Positions 16,403 through 25,484 of a stretch of 48,400 bases of DNA are shown piece by piece. Made by a program: the position numbers and the translations under genes. The notes below the pieces were generated by a model. It did not search any database and was not told the DNA's origin. It was given only the letters and a program-made list of their open reading frames with translations. Origin of the DNA: Luteibacter yeojuensis (GTDB lineage Bacteria; Pseudomonadota; Gammaproteobacteria; Xanthomonadales; Rhodanobacteraceae); assembly GCF_000964085.1 (NCBI RefSeq), contig NZ_JZRB01000031.1, forward strand, positions 1-48,400, read 5' to 3'. Position 1 is the first letter of the stretch; each line of letters opens with the position of its first letter.

Positions 16403-18130
16403 ATGTCGACCGAAACACCCCTCCTGCAGCAGCACTTCATCCGCCAGATCGTCCGCGACGACCTGGCCGCCGGCAAGCACAGCGTCATCCACACGCGCTT
16501 CCCGCCGGAGCCGAATGGCTACCTGCACCTGGGCCACGCCAAGTCCATCTGCCTGAACTTCGGGCTGGCCGGCGAGTTCGCCGGCACGTGCAACCTGCGC
16601 TTCGACGACACCAACCCGTCGAAGGAAGACGTGGAATACGTCGAGGCCATCCAGCGCGACGTGAAATGGCTGGGCTTCGAGTGGGCCGAGCTGCGCCACG
16701 CCTCCGATTACTTCGAGGTGTTCTACCAGGCCGCGCTCAAGCTCATCCGCGGCGGCCTGGCCTACGTGGACGACCTCTCGGCCGACGAGGTGCGCGAGTA
16801 CCGCGGCACGCTGACCGAGCCGGGCCGCAACTCGCCCTACCGCGAGCGCACGGTGGAAGAAAACCTCGACCTGTTCCAGCGCATGCGCGCCGGCGAGTTC
16901 GCCGACGGCAGCAAGACCCTGCGCGCGAAGCTCGACATGGCCTCGGGCAACATCAACCTGCGCGACCCGGCGCTTTACCGCGTGCGCAAGGTGCACCACC
17001 AGAACACCGGCGATGCCTGGCCCATCTACCCGATGTACGACTTCGCGCATTCGCTCTCCGATGCGGTGGAAGGCATCACGCATTCGCTGTGCACGCTCGA
17101 GTTCGAGGACCACCGCCCGCTGTACGACTGGTGCGTCGACAAGGTCGACCTCGCCAACGACCCGGCGCTGTGGCAGTCGCTCGTCGCCGCGGGCCTGCCC
17201 ACCACGCCGAGCAAGCCCCGCCAGATCGAATTCTCGCGCGGCAACATCAACTACACGGTGATGAGCAAGCGCAAGCTCATCACGCTGGTCTCCGAGAACC
17301 TGGTCGATGGCTGGGACGACCCGCGCATGCCCACCATCGCCGGCATGCGCCGCCGCGGCTTCACGCCCGCGGGCATCCGCCTGTTCTGGGAGCGCATCGG
17401 CGTCAGCAAGCAGAACAGCACCATCGACATGGGCGTGCTCGAGGGCTGCATCCGCGAAGACCTGGATGCGAAGGCCCCGCGCCGGCTCGCCGTCATCGAT
17501 CCGCTCAAGCTCACCATCACCAACCTGCCGGCCGACCACGCCGAGACGCTCACGTTCGCGAACCACCCAAAGGACGACACCTTCGGCTCGCGCAGCGTGC
17601 CGTTCTCGCCCTCGCTATGGATCGAGCGCGAGGATTTCGCCGAGGTACCGCCGAAGGGCTTCCACCGGCTGAAGCCGGACGGCGAAGTGCGCCTGCGCGG
17701 CGTCGGCATCGTCCGCTGCGACGAACTGGTCAAGGATGCCGCGGGCGAGGTCGTCGAGCTGCGCTGCACCCTCGACCTCGAGTCGCGCACCGGCATGCCG
17801 GGTTCCGATCGCAAGGTGAAGGGCACCATCCACTGGGTGAGCGCGCGCGATGCCGTGCCGGCCGTGGTGCGCCTGTACGATCGCCTCTTCGACGTCAACG
17901 ACCCGGACGACGACAGCGACGGCAAGACCTACAAGGACCACCTCAACCCGGGCTCGCGCCGCGTGGTGCACGGCTACGTGGAGCCGGCCGCCGCCGGGCT
18001 GGAACGCGAAGACCGGGTGCAGTTCGAGCGCCTGGGTTTCTTCGTCGCCGACATGCACGACCACACGCACGCCGCACCGGTGTTCAACCGCGTGGTGACG
18101 CTGCGCGATTCGTGGGCGAAGCAGGCGTGA
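16403..18130 (+). CDS. glnS: Glutaminyl-tRNA synthetase
   Basis: A 575-residue class I aminoacyl-tRNA synthetase that charges tRNA-Gln. The HIGH-type motif appears in [15 protein letters not shown] (HLGH 42-45) and the KMSKS-type loop as VMSKR (286-290). The C-terminal anticodon-binding beta-barrels follow, and length is as in E. coli GlnS. Presence of GlnS indicates direct charging of glutamine. Its TGA stop shares one base with the ATG of the next gene (TGATG). Confidence 0.97.
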   Translation: MSTETPLLQQHFIRQIVRDDLAAGKHSVIHTRFPPEPNGYLHLGHAKSICLNFGLAGEFAGTCNLRFDDTNPSKEDVEYVEAIQRDVKWLGFEWAELRHASDYFEVFYQAALKLIRGGLAYVDDLSADEVREYRGTLTEPGRNSPYRERTVEENLDLFQRMRAGEFADGSKTLRAKLDMASGNINLRDPALYRVRKVHHQNTGDAWPIYPMYDFAHSLSDAVEGITHSLCTLEFEDHRPLYDWCVDKVDLANDPALWQSLVAAGLPTTPSKPRQIEFSRGNINYTVMSKRKLITLVSENLVDGWDDPRMPTIAGMRRRGFTPAGIRLFWERIGVSKQNSTIDMGVLEGCIREDLDAKAPRRLAVIDPLKLTITNLPADHAETLTFANHPKDDTFGSRSVPFSPSLWIEREDFAEVPPKGFHRLKPDGEVRLRGVGIVRCDELVKDAAGEVVELRCTLDLESRTGMPGSDRKVKGTIHWVSARDAVPAVVRLYDRLFDVNDPDDDSDGKTYKDHLNPGSRRVVHGYVEPAAAGLEREDRVQFERLGFFVADMHDHTHAAPVFNRVVTLRDSWAKQA

Positions 18131-18687
18131 TGCTTTACGCCCAGGTGCACCTCACCCTGCCCGCGTGGGTGCATGAGCACGTCGACACGGGCAAGGCGTA
18201 CGAGGGCGACGCGGCGAAGGTGCAGCTCGCCATCGATCTCTCGGCGCGCAACGTCGAGGCGGTCTCGGGCGGGCCCTTCGGCGCCGCGGTGTTCGATGGC
18301 AATGACCGCATCATCAGCGTCGGCGTCAACCGCGTGGTGCCGCAGAGCTGCTCCGTGGCGCACGCCGAGATGATGGCCTACATGCTCGCGCAGCAGCGCA
18401 CGCAGCGTTTCCGCCTCAACGAGGGCGGCGGCCACGTCACCCTGGCCACCAGCTCGCAGCCCTGCTGCCAGTGCTTCGGCGCCACCGTGTGGGCCGGCAT
18501 CGATACGCTGCTCATCGGCGCCCGCGCGGCGGACGTGGAAGAACTCACCACCTTCGACGAAGGCCCCCTCCCTGCCGACTGGGTGGGCGAGCTCACCCGC
18601 CGCGGCATCGCGGTGCGTACCGATATCCTGCGCGACGAGGCCCGGGCCGTGCTGCGCCACTACGGCGAGATCGGCGCCGCGTACTAG
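18130..18687 (+). CDS. Nucleoside/nucleotide deaminase (CDA fold)
   Basis: A 185-residue zinc deaminase. The zinc and proton-shuttle motif HAE (His78-Ala-Glu80) and the PCxxC motif (Pro111-Cys112-Cys-Gln-Cys115) are intact. The closest types are guanine deaminase/tRNA-adenosine-deaminase-like proteins that act on free bases or nucleosides; the substrate is not certain. Translation is likely coupled to glnS because ATG 18130 overlaps the glnS stop. The unusually long N-terminal lead before the deaminase core (about 45 residues) is worth noting. Confidence 0.88.
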   Translation: MLYAQVHLTLPAWVHEHVDTGKAYEGDAAKVQLAIDLSARNVEAVSGGPFGAAVFDGNDRIISVGVNRVVPQSCSVAHAEMMAYMLAQQRTQRFRLNEGGGHVTLATSSQPCCQCFGATVWAGIDTLLIGARAADVEELTTFDEGPLPADWVGELTRRGIAVRTDILRDEARAVLRHYGEIGAAY

Positions 18688-18786
18688 GCCGCAAGGCCAC
18701 CGGGCGCGGTGGCACGCCCGCCCGGTAACTGCGCTAGGCTTAGGCCTCGCGCCGGCCCAGGGGGGGTAAGGCGCCCGGGGGATGGC

Positions 18787-20694
18787 ATGCGCGACGGTTC
18801 GGCTTCGTGGCTTGAAAAGGTATGGCGTCGCACCTCGCTGGTGCAGCGCCTGACCTGCGTCGCCCTTGCCCCGACGGCCATCAGCGCCGTCCTGCTCGTC
18901 ACCCTGCTCACCCGCCACCAGATGGATACGCTCCACGAGATGGGCCGTTCCACGGCGGACGCCATCGCGCAGCAGGCCGCCACGGTCTCCGGCGATGCCC
19001 TGCGCAGCGAGCAGCGCCGCGAGCTGGGCCGCATCGCCCAATCCATCGTGCAGCTGCCGCAGGTCTCCCGCGTCCGCATCGCCGACCGCGATGGCGAGAT
19101 CCTGGCCGACCGCGTGAACGGCTCGGTGGAGGACGACGACAGCCTCACCGTCTCGCGCGACGTGCTCGACCCGGTGACCCAGCGCGTCGTCGGTGCCGTC
19201 ACGGTCGATGTCAGCGTGGAGGATGCCGTGGCCGCCCAGCGCGCCAGCGTCCACAACGCCCTGGTCTGGCTCACCCTCAGCCTGCTTATCGCCGTGATGA
19301 TCGGCTGGTCGGCCGCGCGATGGATGAGCGCCCCGCTGCGCAACCTCGCCATCGCCGTGCGCCAGCTCGGCCTGGGCGACCGCACGGTGGTGGTGCCGGT
19401 CACCGACGACACCGAGATCGGCGACCTGCAGCGCGGCTTCAATGGCGCCGCCTCGAAGCTGCTGCACGCCCAGATCGGCATGGAGCGCGAGATCGCCACC
19501 GCCACCGACGAGCTGGCCCGCAAGAACGCGGCGCTGGAGGCCGCCAGCGTGGCCAAGGCGCGGTTCCTCGCCGCCGCCTCGCACGACCTGCGCCAGCCGC
19601 TCTACGCGCTCACGCTGTTCTCGTCCGGCCTGGCCGTGGACGAGTTCGACCCGGTGCGCCTGAACCGCATCGCGCACATCCAGGAGTGCGTCGAGTCGCT
19701 CGACCACCTGTTCAGCGAGCTGCTCGACCTCTCCCGCCTCGATACCGGCGCCATGAAGGCCGCGCCCCGCGACCTTTCGCTGGACGAGGTATTCGAAGAA
19801 GTAAGCGTCAACTTCCGCATGGTGGCCGAGCAGCACGACCTGCGCCTGGTGGTCCGCACCACCGACCTGTGGGTGAACACCGACCGCACGATGCTGGCCC
19901 GCATCCTCAACAACCTGGTGAGCAACGCCCTGCGCTACACCCGCTGCGGCGGCGTGCTCGTCGGCGCCCGCCGCCGCGAGGATGGCCAGGTGCGCATCGA
20001 CGTGTGGGATACCGGCCTGGGCATCCCAAAGGAGCATGTCGACCACATCTTCGACGAGTTCTACCGGGTGGAAAGCGGGCCCGAGGCCGGCCGCCCCGAG
20101 GGCACGCGCCGCGGCCTGGGCCTGGGCCTGTCCACCGTGCAGCGCCTGGCGGGCCTACTGGGTACGCGGGCCACCGTCACGTCGAAGCCCGGTCGGGGCA
20201 GCGTCTTCTCCCTCACCCTGCCCGAGGTGCTGCCCAACCCGCTGCCCGAGGCGCCCCCCGTGGCCGCGCCCGAGCCGGGCGTCCCGCGCGACGTGGCGGG
20301 CATGCGCGTGCTGGTGATCGACGACGAGCCCAGCATCCTGGCCGGCATCAGCTTCCTGCTGGGCAGCTGGGGGTGCGAGGTGATGACCGCCGAAGACGCA
20401 CAGCAGGCCATGGAGGCGGTGCACATGTGGATGCAGCCGCCCGACCTGGTCATTTCCGACCTGCGGCTGCGCGAGGGCACCGGGCTGGACGTGCTGGCCC
20501 TGCTCGATCGCTATTACCGGCGCCGTCCCGGCGACCCGCCGCCCTTCGCCCGGGTGCTGATCACGGGCGAGACCCGGGGCGATTTCCTGGCCAGCGTGGA
20601 TACCACCACGAAGGTCTTGTACAAGCCGGTATCCCCCGAACGGCTCCACGATGTAATGGTTTCCGCGTGGTCTGTCCATCATGCAGCCGTCTGA
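18787..20694 (+). CDS. Hybrid sensor histidine kinase with C-terminal receiver
   Basis: A 635-residue inner-membrane sensor. Two transmembrane segments (about 23-42 and 159-177) enclose a periplasmic domain of about 115 residues, then a HAMP linker (178-230) and coiled coil. The HisKA phospho-acceptor is His266 in ASHDLRQPLYAL. The ATPase domain shows the N box NNLVSNALRYT, G1 DTGLGI (408-413) and G2 GLGLGL. A Pro-rich linker (about 480-500) leads to a receiver with Asp558 in VISDLRL. It is followed 87 bases on by a LuxR-type response regulator. Phosphotransfer could go to that regulator or end on its own receiver. The stimulus is unknown. Confidence 0.93.
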   Translation: MRDGSASWLEKVWRRTSLVQRLTCVALAPTAISAVLLVTLLTRHQMDTLHEMGRSTADAIAQQAATVSGDALRSEQRRELGRIAQSIVQLPQVSRVRIADRDGEILADRVNGSVEDDDSLTVSRDVLDPVTQRVVGAVTVDVSVEDAVAAQRASVHNALVWLTLSLLIAVMIGWSAARWMSAPLRNLAIAVRQLGLGDRTVVVPVTDDTEIGDLQRGFNGAASKLLHAQIGMEREIATATDELARKNAALEAASVAKARFLAAASHDLRQPLYALTLFSSGLAVDEFDPVRLNRIAHIQECVESLDHLFSELLDLSRLDTGAMKAAPRDLSLDEVFEEVSVNFRMVAEQHDLRLVVRTTDLWVNTDRTMLARILNNLVSNALRYTRCGGVLVGARRREDGQVRIDVWDTGLGIPKEHVDHIFDEFYRVESGPEAGRPEGTRRGLGLGLSTVQRLAGLLGTRATVTSKPGRGSVFSLTLPEVLPNPLPEAPPVAAPEPGVPRDVAGMRVLVIDDEPSILAGISFLLGSWGCEVMTAEDAQQAMEAVHMWMQPPDLVISDLRLREGTGLDVLALLDRYYRRRPGDPPPFARVLITGETRGDFLASVDTTTKVLYKPVSPERLHDVMVSAWSVHHAAV

Positions 20695-20781
20695 GGCAAA
20701 TGGCCTGCTTGCCGCCGGGTGCCGGGAGGGCTATGGTCGTTGGAACGGGGATGCTCGTGGCAGTGCGAGCGGAGGAGTGGC

Positions 20782-21468
20782 ATGCGAGTTTTGATCGCGG
20801 ACGATCATCGGCTGATCATCGAGGGCGTGAAGCTGAAGCTTCGCGAGCTTGGCGATTCGGTCGAATTCGTCGAGGCAGAAACGGTGGCGCAGTTGCGCAG
20901 CCTCCTGGCAAAGACACCGCTCCCGGATGTCGCCCTCATCGACATGGCCATGCCCGGCGCCGATGGCGTCGAGCACATCAAGGAGGCCGTGGCGACCTTG
21001 CGCGACCCCTCCGATGATGGCGCATCGCCGGCACGCCCGGTGGTGGTGCTTTCCGGCACGGAGGATCCATCGGCCATCCGCCATGTGCTCGATCTTGGCG
21101 TCCAGGGCTATATCCCGAAATCGTCGCCACCCGATGTCATCCTGAACGCGGTGCGCCTCGTCGTGGGCGGCGGCATCTACGTGCCGCCGGAGGCCATGAA
21201 GGCCGCCTCGACCGCGCCCGTGACGCCGGCGTTCGCCACGGTCGGCGGCGACGGGCTCACCACGAAGGAACGCCTGGCCACGGTGCTCACCGACCGGCAG
21301 ATCGACGTGTTGAAACTGCTGGCGAAGGGCCGGCCCAACAAGTTGATCGCGCGCGAACTGGGCATCAGCGAAGGCACGGTCAAGATCCACCTGGCCGCCA
21401 TTTTCCGCGCACTGCACGTGCGCAACCGCCTCGAGGCCCTCGTGGCCGCGCAGCATCTCGGGGACTGA
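20782..21468 (+). CDS. NarL/FixJ-type response regulator
   Basis: A 228-residue two-component regulator. The receiver domain (1-125) has the acidic pair in IADDHR and phospho-acceptor Asp54 in ALIDMAMPG. A linker of about 45 residues leads to the LuxR-type helix-turn-helix (LTDRQIDVLKLLAKGRPNKL through GISEGTVKIHLAAIF, about 170-215). GGAGGAG ahead of ATG 20782 decides the start. It lies between the hybrid kinase and a PhnD-type binding protein on the same strand and is the likely output of one or both neighbouring kinases. Confidence 0.93.
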   Translation: MRVLIADDHRLIIEGVKLKLRELGDSVEFVEAETVAQLRSLLAKTPLPDVALIDMAMPGADGVEHIKEAVATLRDPSDDGASPARPVVVLSGTEDPSAIRHVLDLGVQGYIPKSSPPDVILNAVRLVVGGGIYVPPEAMKAASTAPVTPAFATVGGDGLTTKERLATVLTDRQIDVLKLLAKGRPNKLIARELGISEGTVKIHLAAIFRALHVRNRLEALVAAQHLGD

Positions 21469-21564
21469 CACGCGACACGGTTTTGTCCTGGTGCCGGCGT
21501 ACGCTGGTGCCGGGGCGGCAGGGAGCGCCGGGGGACGACACGTCACACCACGCGAGGCTGTCGC

Positions 21565-22599
21565 ATGCGGGCAGGCAGGGCTGGCACGGCACGGGTGCGT
21601 CACGGGGGCTGGCTGGCCCCGGCACTCTTCCTGATATTCCTGGTGGTTTCCCCCCATGCCGGTGCCGGTGGCACCGACATCGACCCCAATGCGCCCCTCA
21701 CCTTTGGCATCCTGCCCATCGGCGGCCCCGCCGAATCGCTCGAGGCCTGGCGGCCCATGCTCGACGACCTGCACAAGGCGCTCGACCGCCCCGTGCGCGC
21801 GGTTTCCGTCACCACGTACGAAGGCATCGCGCAGGCCATCAGCGAACAACGGGTGGATATCGCCTTCCTTTCCGGCCGTCTGGCGCTGGACGCCGTCGTG
21901 GGCCAGAACATGCAGGTGATCGGGCAGCTCACCCGTGGCGATGGCTCGCGCGGCTATTACGCCGTGCTGCTGGTGGCGGCCGATTCGCGGATCACCAACC
22001 TCGACCAGTTGTTCGCCCGGCCGGGCCAGTGGCGCTTCGCCCGGGGCGAGGCGCTGTCGGTCTCGGGCTACCTCGTGCCGGAGACGCAGCTGTTCGCGGC
22101 GCGCGGCGTCGACTCCGATACGTTCTTCGCCAAGGTGCATGTCGACAACCACCAGAACAACGCCCTGGCCGTGGCCAACGGCGAGGTGGACGTGGCGACC
22201 AACAACAGCGCCGACCTCGAGCGCTTCCAGCAGCACTTCCCCGAGCAGTTCGCGCGCCTGCGCGTGCTGTGGAAATCGGCCCTGATACCGCATGCGGTGA
22301 TCGTCATCCGCAACGACCTGCCGCTGGCGCTGCGGGAGAAAGTGGCCGCGTTCATCACGGGCTACGGCAAGGGCAAGGATGGCGCCCGGGAGGAGGCCAA
22401 CCTCAAGCTCATCCACGATATCAGCGGCTTCGCGCCAGCGACCAACGCGTGCCTCATCCCCTTTTCCGACATCGAATACACGCTTGAAAAGCGCCGCGCC
22501 ACGACGGCGCAGTGGGTCAGCGAGAGCGCCCGCGAGGCGCGCTTCAAGAAGATCGAGGCCGACCACGACGCACTGGTCGGCCGATTGCGCGGGAAATAG
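21565..22599 (+). CDS. PhnD-type periplasmic binding protein, no transporter nearby
   Basis: A 344-residue phosphate/phosphonate-type substrate-binding protein. The N-terminus is basic then hydrophobic (LAPALFLIFLVVS), with export cleavage near residue 34. The mature part follows the family order: LTFGILPIG, TTYEGIAQAISEQRVDIAFL, YYAVLLVAA, GEVDVATNN and a final helical region. The conserved ligand-binding phosphonate motif cannot be confirmed by eye. No permease or ATPase gene is near; instead two histidine kinases flank it. Such orphan binding proteins can act as sensory partners, so a role in signal perception is plausible (inference). Confidence 0.85.
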   Translation: MRAGRAGTARVRHGGWLAPALFLIFLVVSPHAGAGGTDIDPNAPLTFGILPIGGPAESLEAWRPMLDDLHKALDRPVRAVSVTTYEGIAQAISEQRVDIAFLSGRLALDAVVGQNMQVIGQLTRGDGSRGYYAVLLVAADSRITNLDQLFARPGQWRFARGEALSVSGYLVPETQLFAARGVDSDTFFAKVHVDNHQNNALAVANGEVDVATNNSADLERFQQHFPEQFARLRVLWKSALIPHAVIVIRNDLPLALREKVAAFITGYGKGKDGAREEANLKLIHDISGFAPATNACLIPFSDIEYTLEKRRATTAQWVSESAREARFKKIEADHDALVGRLRGK

Positions 22600-22707
22600 C
22601 CCGCACTAGCCAGAAGGCATAGGCCGCTTGTCTTAGCTCCCCTTGTCTATCGCGTAGCGCGCGGCCGTTTCATAGATTCGTCATGAGACTACGCCCAAGG
22701 CCGCTGC

Positions 22708-24096
22708 ATGAAAGCGTCATCCCCACCGCTTGGCCGGTTGCCGCCGACCAGTGAGCGGCGGGTCCGCAAGGGCCTGCTGCCGTTGGTGGCCGTCGCCCTC
22801 GCGCTCACGGCCACCATGGGCGTGATGCTGCTGCGTGGCATCACGCAGGAGACGCGCAGCATCGCGCGGATCCAGGCCGTGCGCCTGGCGGGTGCCATCA
22901 CGGCGACCAACGGGGACGATGCGACGCGGGACGCGCTGGCGCGTACCCTGTCGCGCAGCTCGCCAACCGCGCTGGCCATCCTCCACCGCAACGAGGGCAC
23001 CGACCTCGTCATCGACAGTGGCCGCCCGCTGCGCGCGGGCCACCAGGTGCACGTACGCGTGGCCACGCCGCTAGGTGAACTGGAAACCATCACCGACACC
23101 TCGGCCTTGCGCGAGCGGCGCCTTGCCGCATTGCTGATGATGATGCTGCTGGGCGTGGGCATCGTCGCCGTGTACCTGGCCTGCAAACGCGTGATGGAGC
23201 GTGAGCTGGTCGATTCGGTCGAGGCGGTGAAGGCGCGGATCGACGAAGAACTCCGGGCCCGGAACGATCGCGGCCTGGGTGATGGCGAGTCGCTGGAGCT
23301 GGCCGTTGGCCGGCTGCTCGGCGAACTGCGCGAGCTGCGCGCGCGCCACGACGCCGCGCTGGGCGAAGCGTTCCGCCAGCGCATGCAGGAAATGGCGCGG
23401 CAGACGCGCTTCATCGAACAGGTGGGCGACCATTTCCGCCAGCCGCTGCAGGCCTTGTCGCTTTTCGTCGGCGGCATGCAGCCGGGTGACGACCTGCGCC
23501 AGCGTGCGGTGCAGGGCCAGATGCGCACGAACGTCACGCGGCTCAATGAACTGCTCGAGGGGCTGCTCGACCTGGCCAGGTTCGATGCGGGTGCCATCGA
23601 GCCGTCGAGCCATGAGCTGGTGGCGGCCGACCTCTTCATCCGCGAGCGCGACGCGATCGCCAACGACGCCGAGCGGCTCAGCGTCGATATCCGCTGGCGC
23701 GGTGGCCGCCTGCCCTTGCGCGGCGACCCCAACCTGCTTGCCGAGCTGATCCACCGGCTGGTATCCAACGCGGTCATCAGCACGCCCCACGGCCGCGTGC
23801 TGGTGGCCATGCGCCGCCGCGGCGATGCCGTGCGCATCGAGGTGCGCGACAACGGCATGGGCCTGGAACCACGGCAGCAGGAGCGGCTCTTCGACGAGTT
23901 CACCCGGCTGCCGGGCCACCCCGGCTACGGGCTTGGGCTGGCCGTGGCGCGACGCATCACCGACCTGCTGGGCGGCACCATCGGCGTGCGCTCCAGCCCG
24001 GGCCGCGGCACGTTGTTCTGGGTCGAGCTGGAAGGCGCCGCCGTGGGCGGTGCGCACCGCGTCGCCGACCTGCTCAGCCACCACGCCGCGCTGTAA
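22708..24096 (+). CDS. Sensor histidine kinase, no receiver domain
   Basis: A 462-residue membrane kinase. Transmembrane segments at about 22-43 and 139-159 enclose a periplasmic region of roughly 95 residues. The H box is unusual: VGDHFRQPLQALSLF, with His242 and Phe where the hybrid kinase has HDLRQP. The ATPase domain retains LVSNAV (N box), DNGMGL (G1) and GYGLGL (G2). Divergence at the HisKA core and the N box is notable but key residues are kept. No response regulator follows; the one at 20782 is the nearest. It lies 108 bases after the PhnD-type gene. Confidence 0.9.
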   Translation: MKASSPPLGRLPPTSERRVRKGLLPLVAVALALTATMGVMLLRGITQETRSIARIQAVRLAGAITATNGDDATRDALARTLSRSSPTALAILHRNEGTDLVIDSGRPLRAGHQVHVRVATPLGELETITDTSALRERRLAALLMMMLLGVGIVAVYLACKRVMERELVDSVEAVKARIDEELRARNDRGLGDGESLELAVGRLLGELRELRARHDAALGEAFRQRMQEMARQTRFIEQVGDHFRQPLQALSLFVGGMQPGDDLRQRAVQGQMRTNVTRLNELLEGLLDLARFDAGAIEPSSHELVAADLFIRERDAIANDAERLSVDIRWRGGRLPLRGDPNLLAELIHRLVSNAVISTPHGRVLVAMRRRGDAVRIEVRDNGMGLEPRQQERLFDEFTRLPGHPGYGLGLAVARRITDLLGGTIGVRSSPGRGTLFWVELEGAAVGGAHRVADLLSHHAAL

Positions 24097-24178
24097 AAAC
24101 GCCGACCGCGCCCCTGTGCGCGGCACGGCCGTCGGCGTACGCTTGCGGCACTGGGCAGCAGCCGTCGGAGGCAAGGTC

Positions 24179-25123
24179 GTGGCGAGCGTCAACTGGTCGG
24201 ACACCGCGCCCGTGGTGGCGTTCCTCGGCGTGTTCGCCGGCGCGATCGGCCTGCCCGTCCCCGCCATGCCCACGTTGATCGTGGTGGGTAGCACGCTGGT
24301 GGCGGCCCGCGACCCGATGCTCATCCTCGCCACGTTCATCGCCGCCCTGGCCGGCGCCTTCGCGGGCGATACGGCATGGTTCCTCACCGGCCGCCGCTTC
24401 GGCTACCGCGTGCTCGACAGCCTCTGCCGCATCTCCCTGTCGCCCGATACCTGCGTGCGCCGCGCCAGCGGCTTCTTCGAGAAACGGGGCGTGAAGCTGC
24501 TGCTGGTGTCGCGGTTCATCCCGGGTCTTTCCCTGGTGGCCATCCCCATCGCCGGCGCAGGCGATACACGCTTCAGCCGCTTCACCCTCTACGACCTGGC
24601 CGGCGCGGCGCTTTGGATCGTCGTCGGGCTCTCGGCCGGCATGCTGTTCTACCGGCAGATCGACGCCGTGCTCGCGGTGCTGAAGGAGTTTGGGTTCGGG
24701 CTGGCGACCCTTGCCGTCATCGGCCTGGCGCTGTGGGTGGCGTTCCGCTACCTGCGCCGCGCTCTGCTCATCGCGCGCCTGCGCAAAAGTCGCATTTCGG
24801 TCGACGAGCTGGCCGTGCTGCTGGCCAGCGACCCCGGTGCGCTCATCGTCGACGTCCGCAGCCTGTCCAATCGCCGCGACGACCCCTTCGTCATCCCCGG
24901 CTCGCGGCTGTTCGACCTGGCCAGCGCCAGCGCCGACCTGGCCACCCTGCCCCGCAACACCGCGGTGGTGATCTATTGCTCATGCCCAAACGAAGTATCG
25001 GCCGCCAAGGTGGCCGAGCGCCTGACCAAGCTGGGCTTCGCCAACGTACGCCCGCTCACGGGCGGTATCACGGCATGGCGCGACGCGGGCCGCGACGTCG
25101 AGGCCATCGTGCTGGCCACCTGA
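24179..25123 (+). CDS. DedA-family membrane protein fused to a rhodanese domain
   Basis: A 314-residue fusion. Residues about 10-195 form the DedA/SNARE-associated domain, with GDTAWFLTGRRFG (63-75) and the conserved SRFIPGLSLVAIPIAG (111-126), implicated in undecaprenyl-phosphate or lipid flipping and proton-dependent membrane homeostasis in other DedA proteins. Residues about 203-310 are a cytoplasmic rhodanese-like domain with a candidate active Cys267 in IYCSCPNE. The start is taken as GTG 24179 with GGAGG seven bases upstream; earlier frame belongs to the kinase region. Last gene of the signalling run, just before tRNA-Lys. Confidence 0.88.
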   Translation: MASVNWSDTAPVVAFLGVFAGAIGLPVPAMPTLIVVGSTLVAARDPMLILATFIAALAGAFAGDTAWFLTGRRFGYRVLDSLCRISLSPDTCVRRASGFFEKRGVKLLLVSRFIPGLSLVAIPIAGAGDTRFSRFTLYDLAGAALWIVVGLSAGMLFYRQIDAVLAVLKEFGFGLATLAVIGLALWVAFRYLRRALLIARLRKSRISVDELAVLLASDPGALIVDVRSLSNRRDDPFVIPGSRLFDLASASADLATLPRNTAVVIYCSCPNEVSAAKVAERLTKLGFANVRPLTGGITAWRDAGRDVEAIVLAT

Positions 25124-25136
25124 GCCTTGCCTTGGG

Positions 25137-25165
25137 TTGTGCCACCCCGGCGGGGGCACTAAACT
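25137..25165 (+). promoter_or_regulatory. Promoter of tRNA-Lys
   Basis: TTGTGC (25137-25142) and TAAACT (25160-25165) separated by 17 bases form a good sigma-70 promoter. The expected start site is about 10 bases upstream of the mature tRNA. Confidence 0.65.
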
Positions 25166-25183
25166 AGTCGGCTACTTGCGCAT

Positions 25184-25259
25184 GGGTCGTTAGCTCAGTC
25201 GGTAGAGCAGCGGACTTTTAATCCGTAGGTCGACGGTTCGAATCCGTCACGACCCACCA
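25184..25259 (+). tRNA. tRNA-Lys (anticodon TTT)
   Basis: A 76-base tRNA with encoded CCA (25257-25259). Acceptor arms GGGTCGT and ACGACCC pair fully; the D arm GCTC...GAGC, anticodon stem GCGGA/TCCGT with loop CTTTTAA (anticodon TTT at positions 34-36) and T arm GACGG-TTCGAAT-CCGTC are all intact. A sigma-70 promoter precedes and a hairpin terminator follows. In related bacteria it lies next to queC; here about 2 kb of accessory DNA intervenes. Confidence 0.98.
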
Positions 25260-25306
25260 TTTTGCCCAAGGCCAGCCATTCCCCGTGCCGTTCCCGGCCG
25301 GGTCGC

Positions 25307-25336
25307 ACGCCACCGCCTAGCCGGTGGCGTCGCCTT
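25307..25336 (+). terminator. Intrinsic terminator after tRNA-Lys
   Basis: A 9-bp stem, ACGCCACCG (25307-25315) with CGGTGGCGT (25322-25330), and a six-base loop, followed by CGCCTTTT. It ends the tRNA transcript about 50-75 bases beyond the mature 3' end. Confidence 0.8.
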
Positions 25337-25484
25337 TTCCAGGCCATGGATATTCGCGCGACTTCCGGTTCGCCTACACGACGTGTCGGCATTCACGTCA
25401 TGCCATCGGGCGACATTCTCACAAACCTGCACTGGCATTCCGAGTACGCTGGTCTCCCTTCACCGTGCACGAAAGGAGGCCGTC

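Noticed and set aside
16300-18687. One long frame covering glnS and the deaminase
   Set aside because: It is in the deaminase frame, out of register with glnS; only the last 185 codons (from 18130) match the deaminase.
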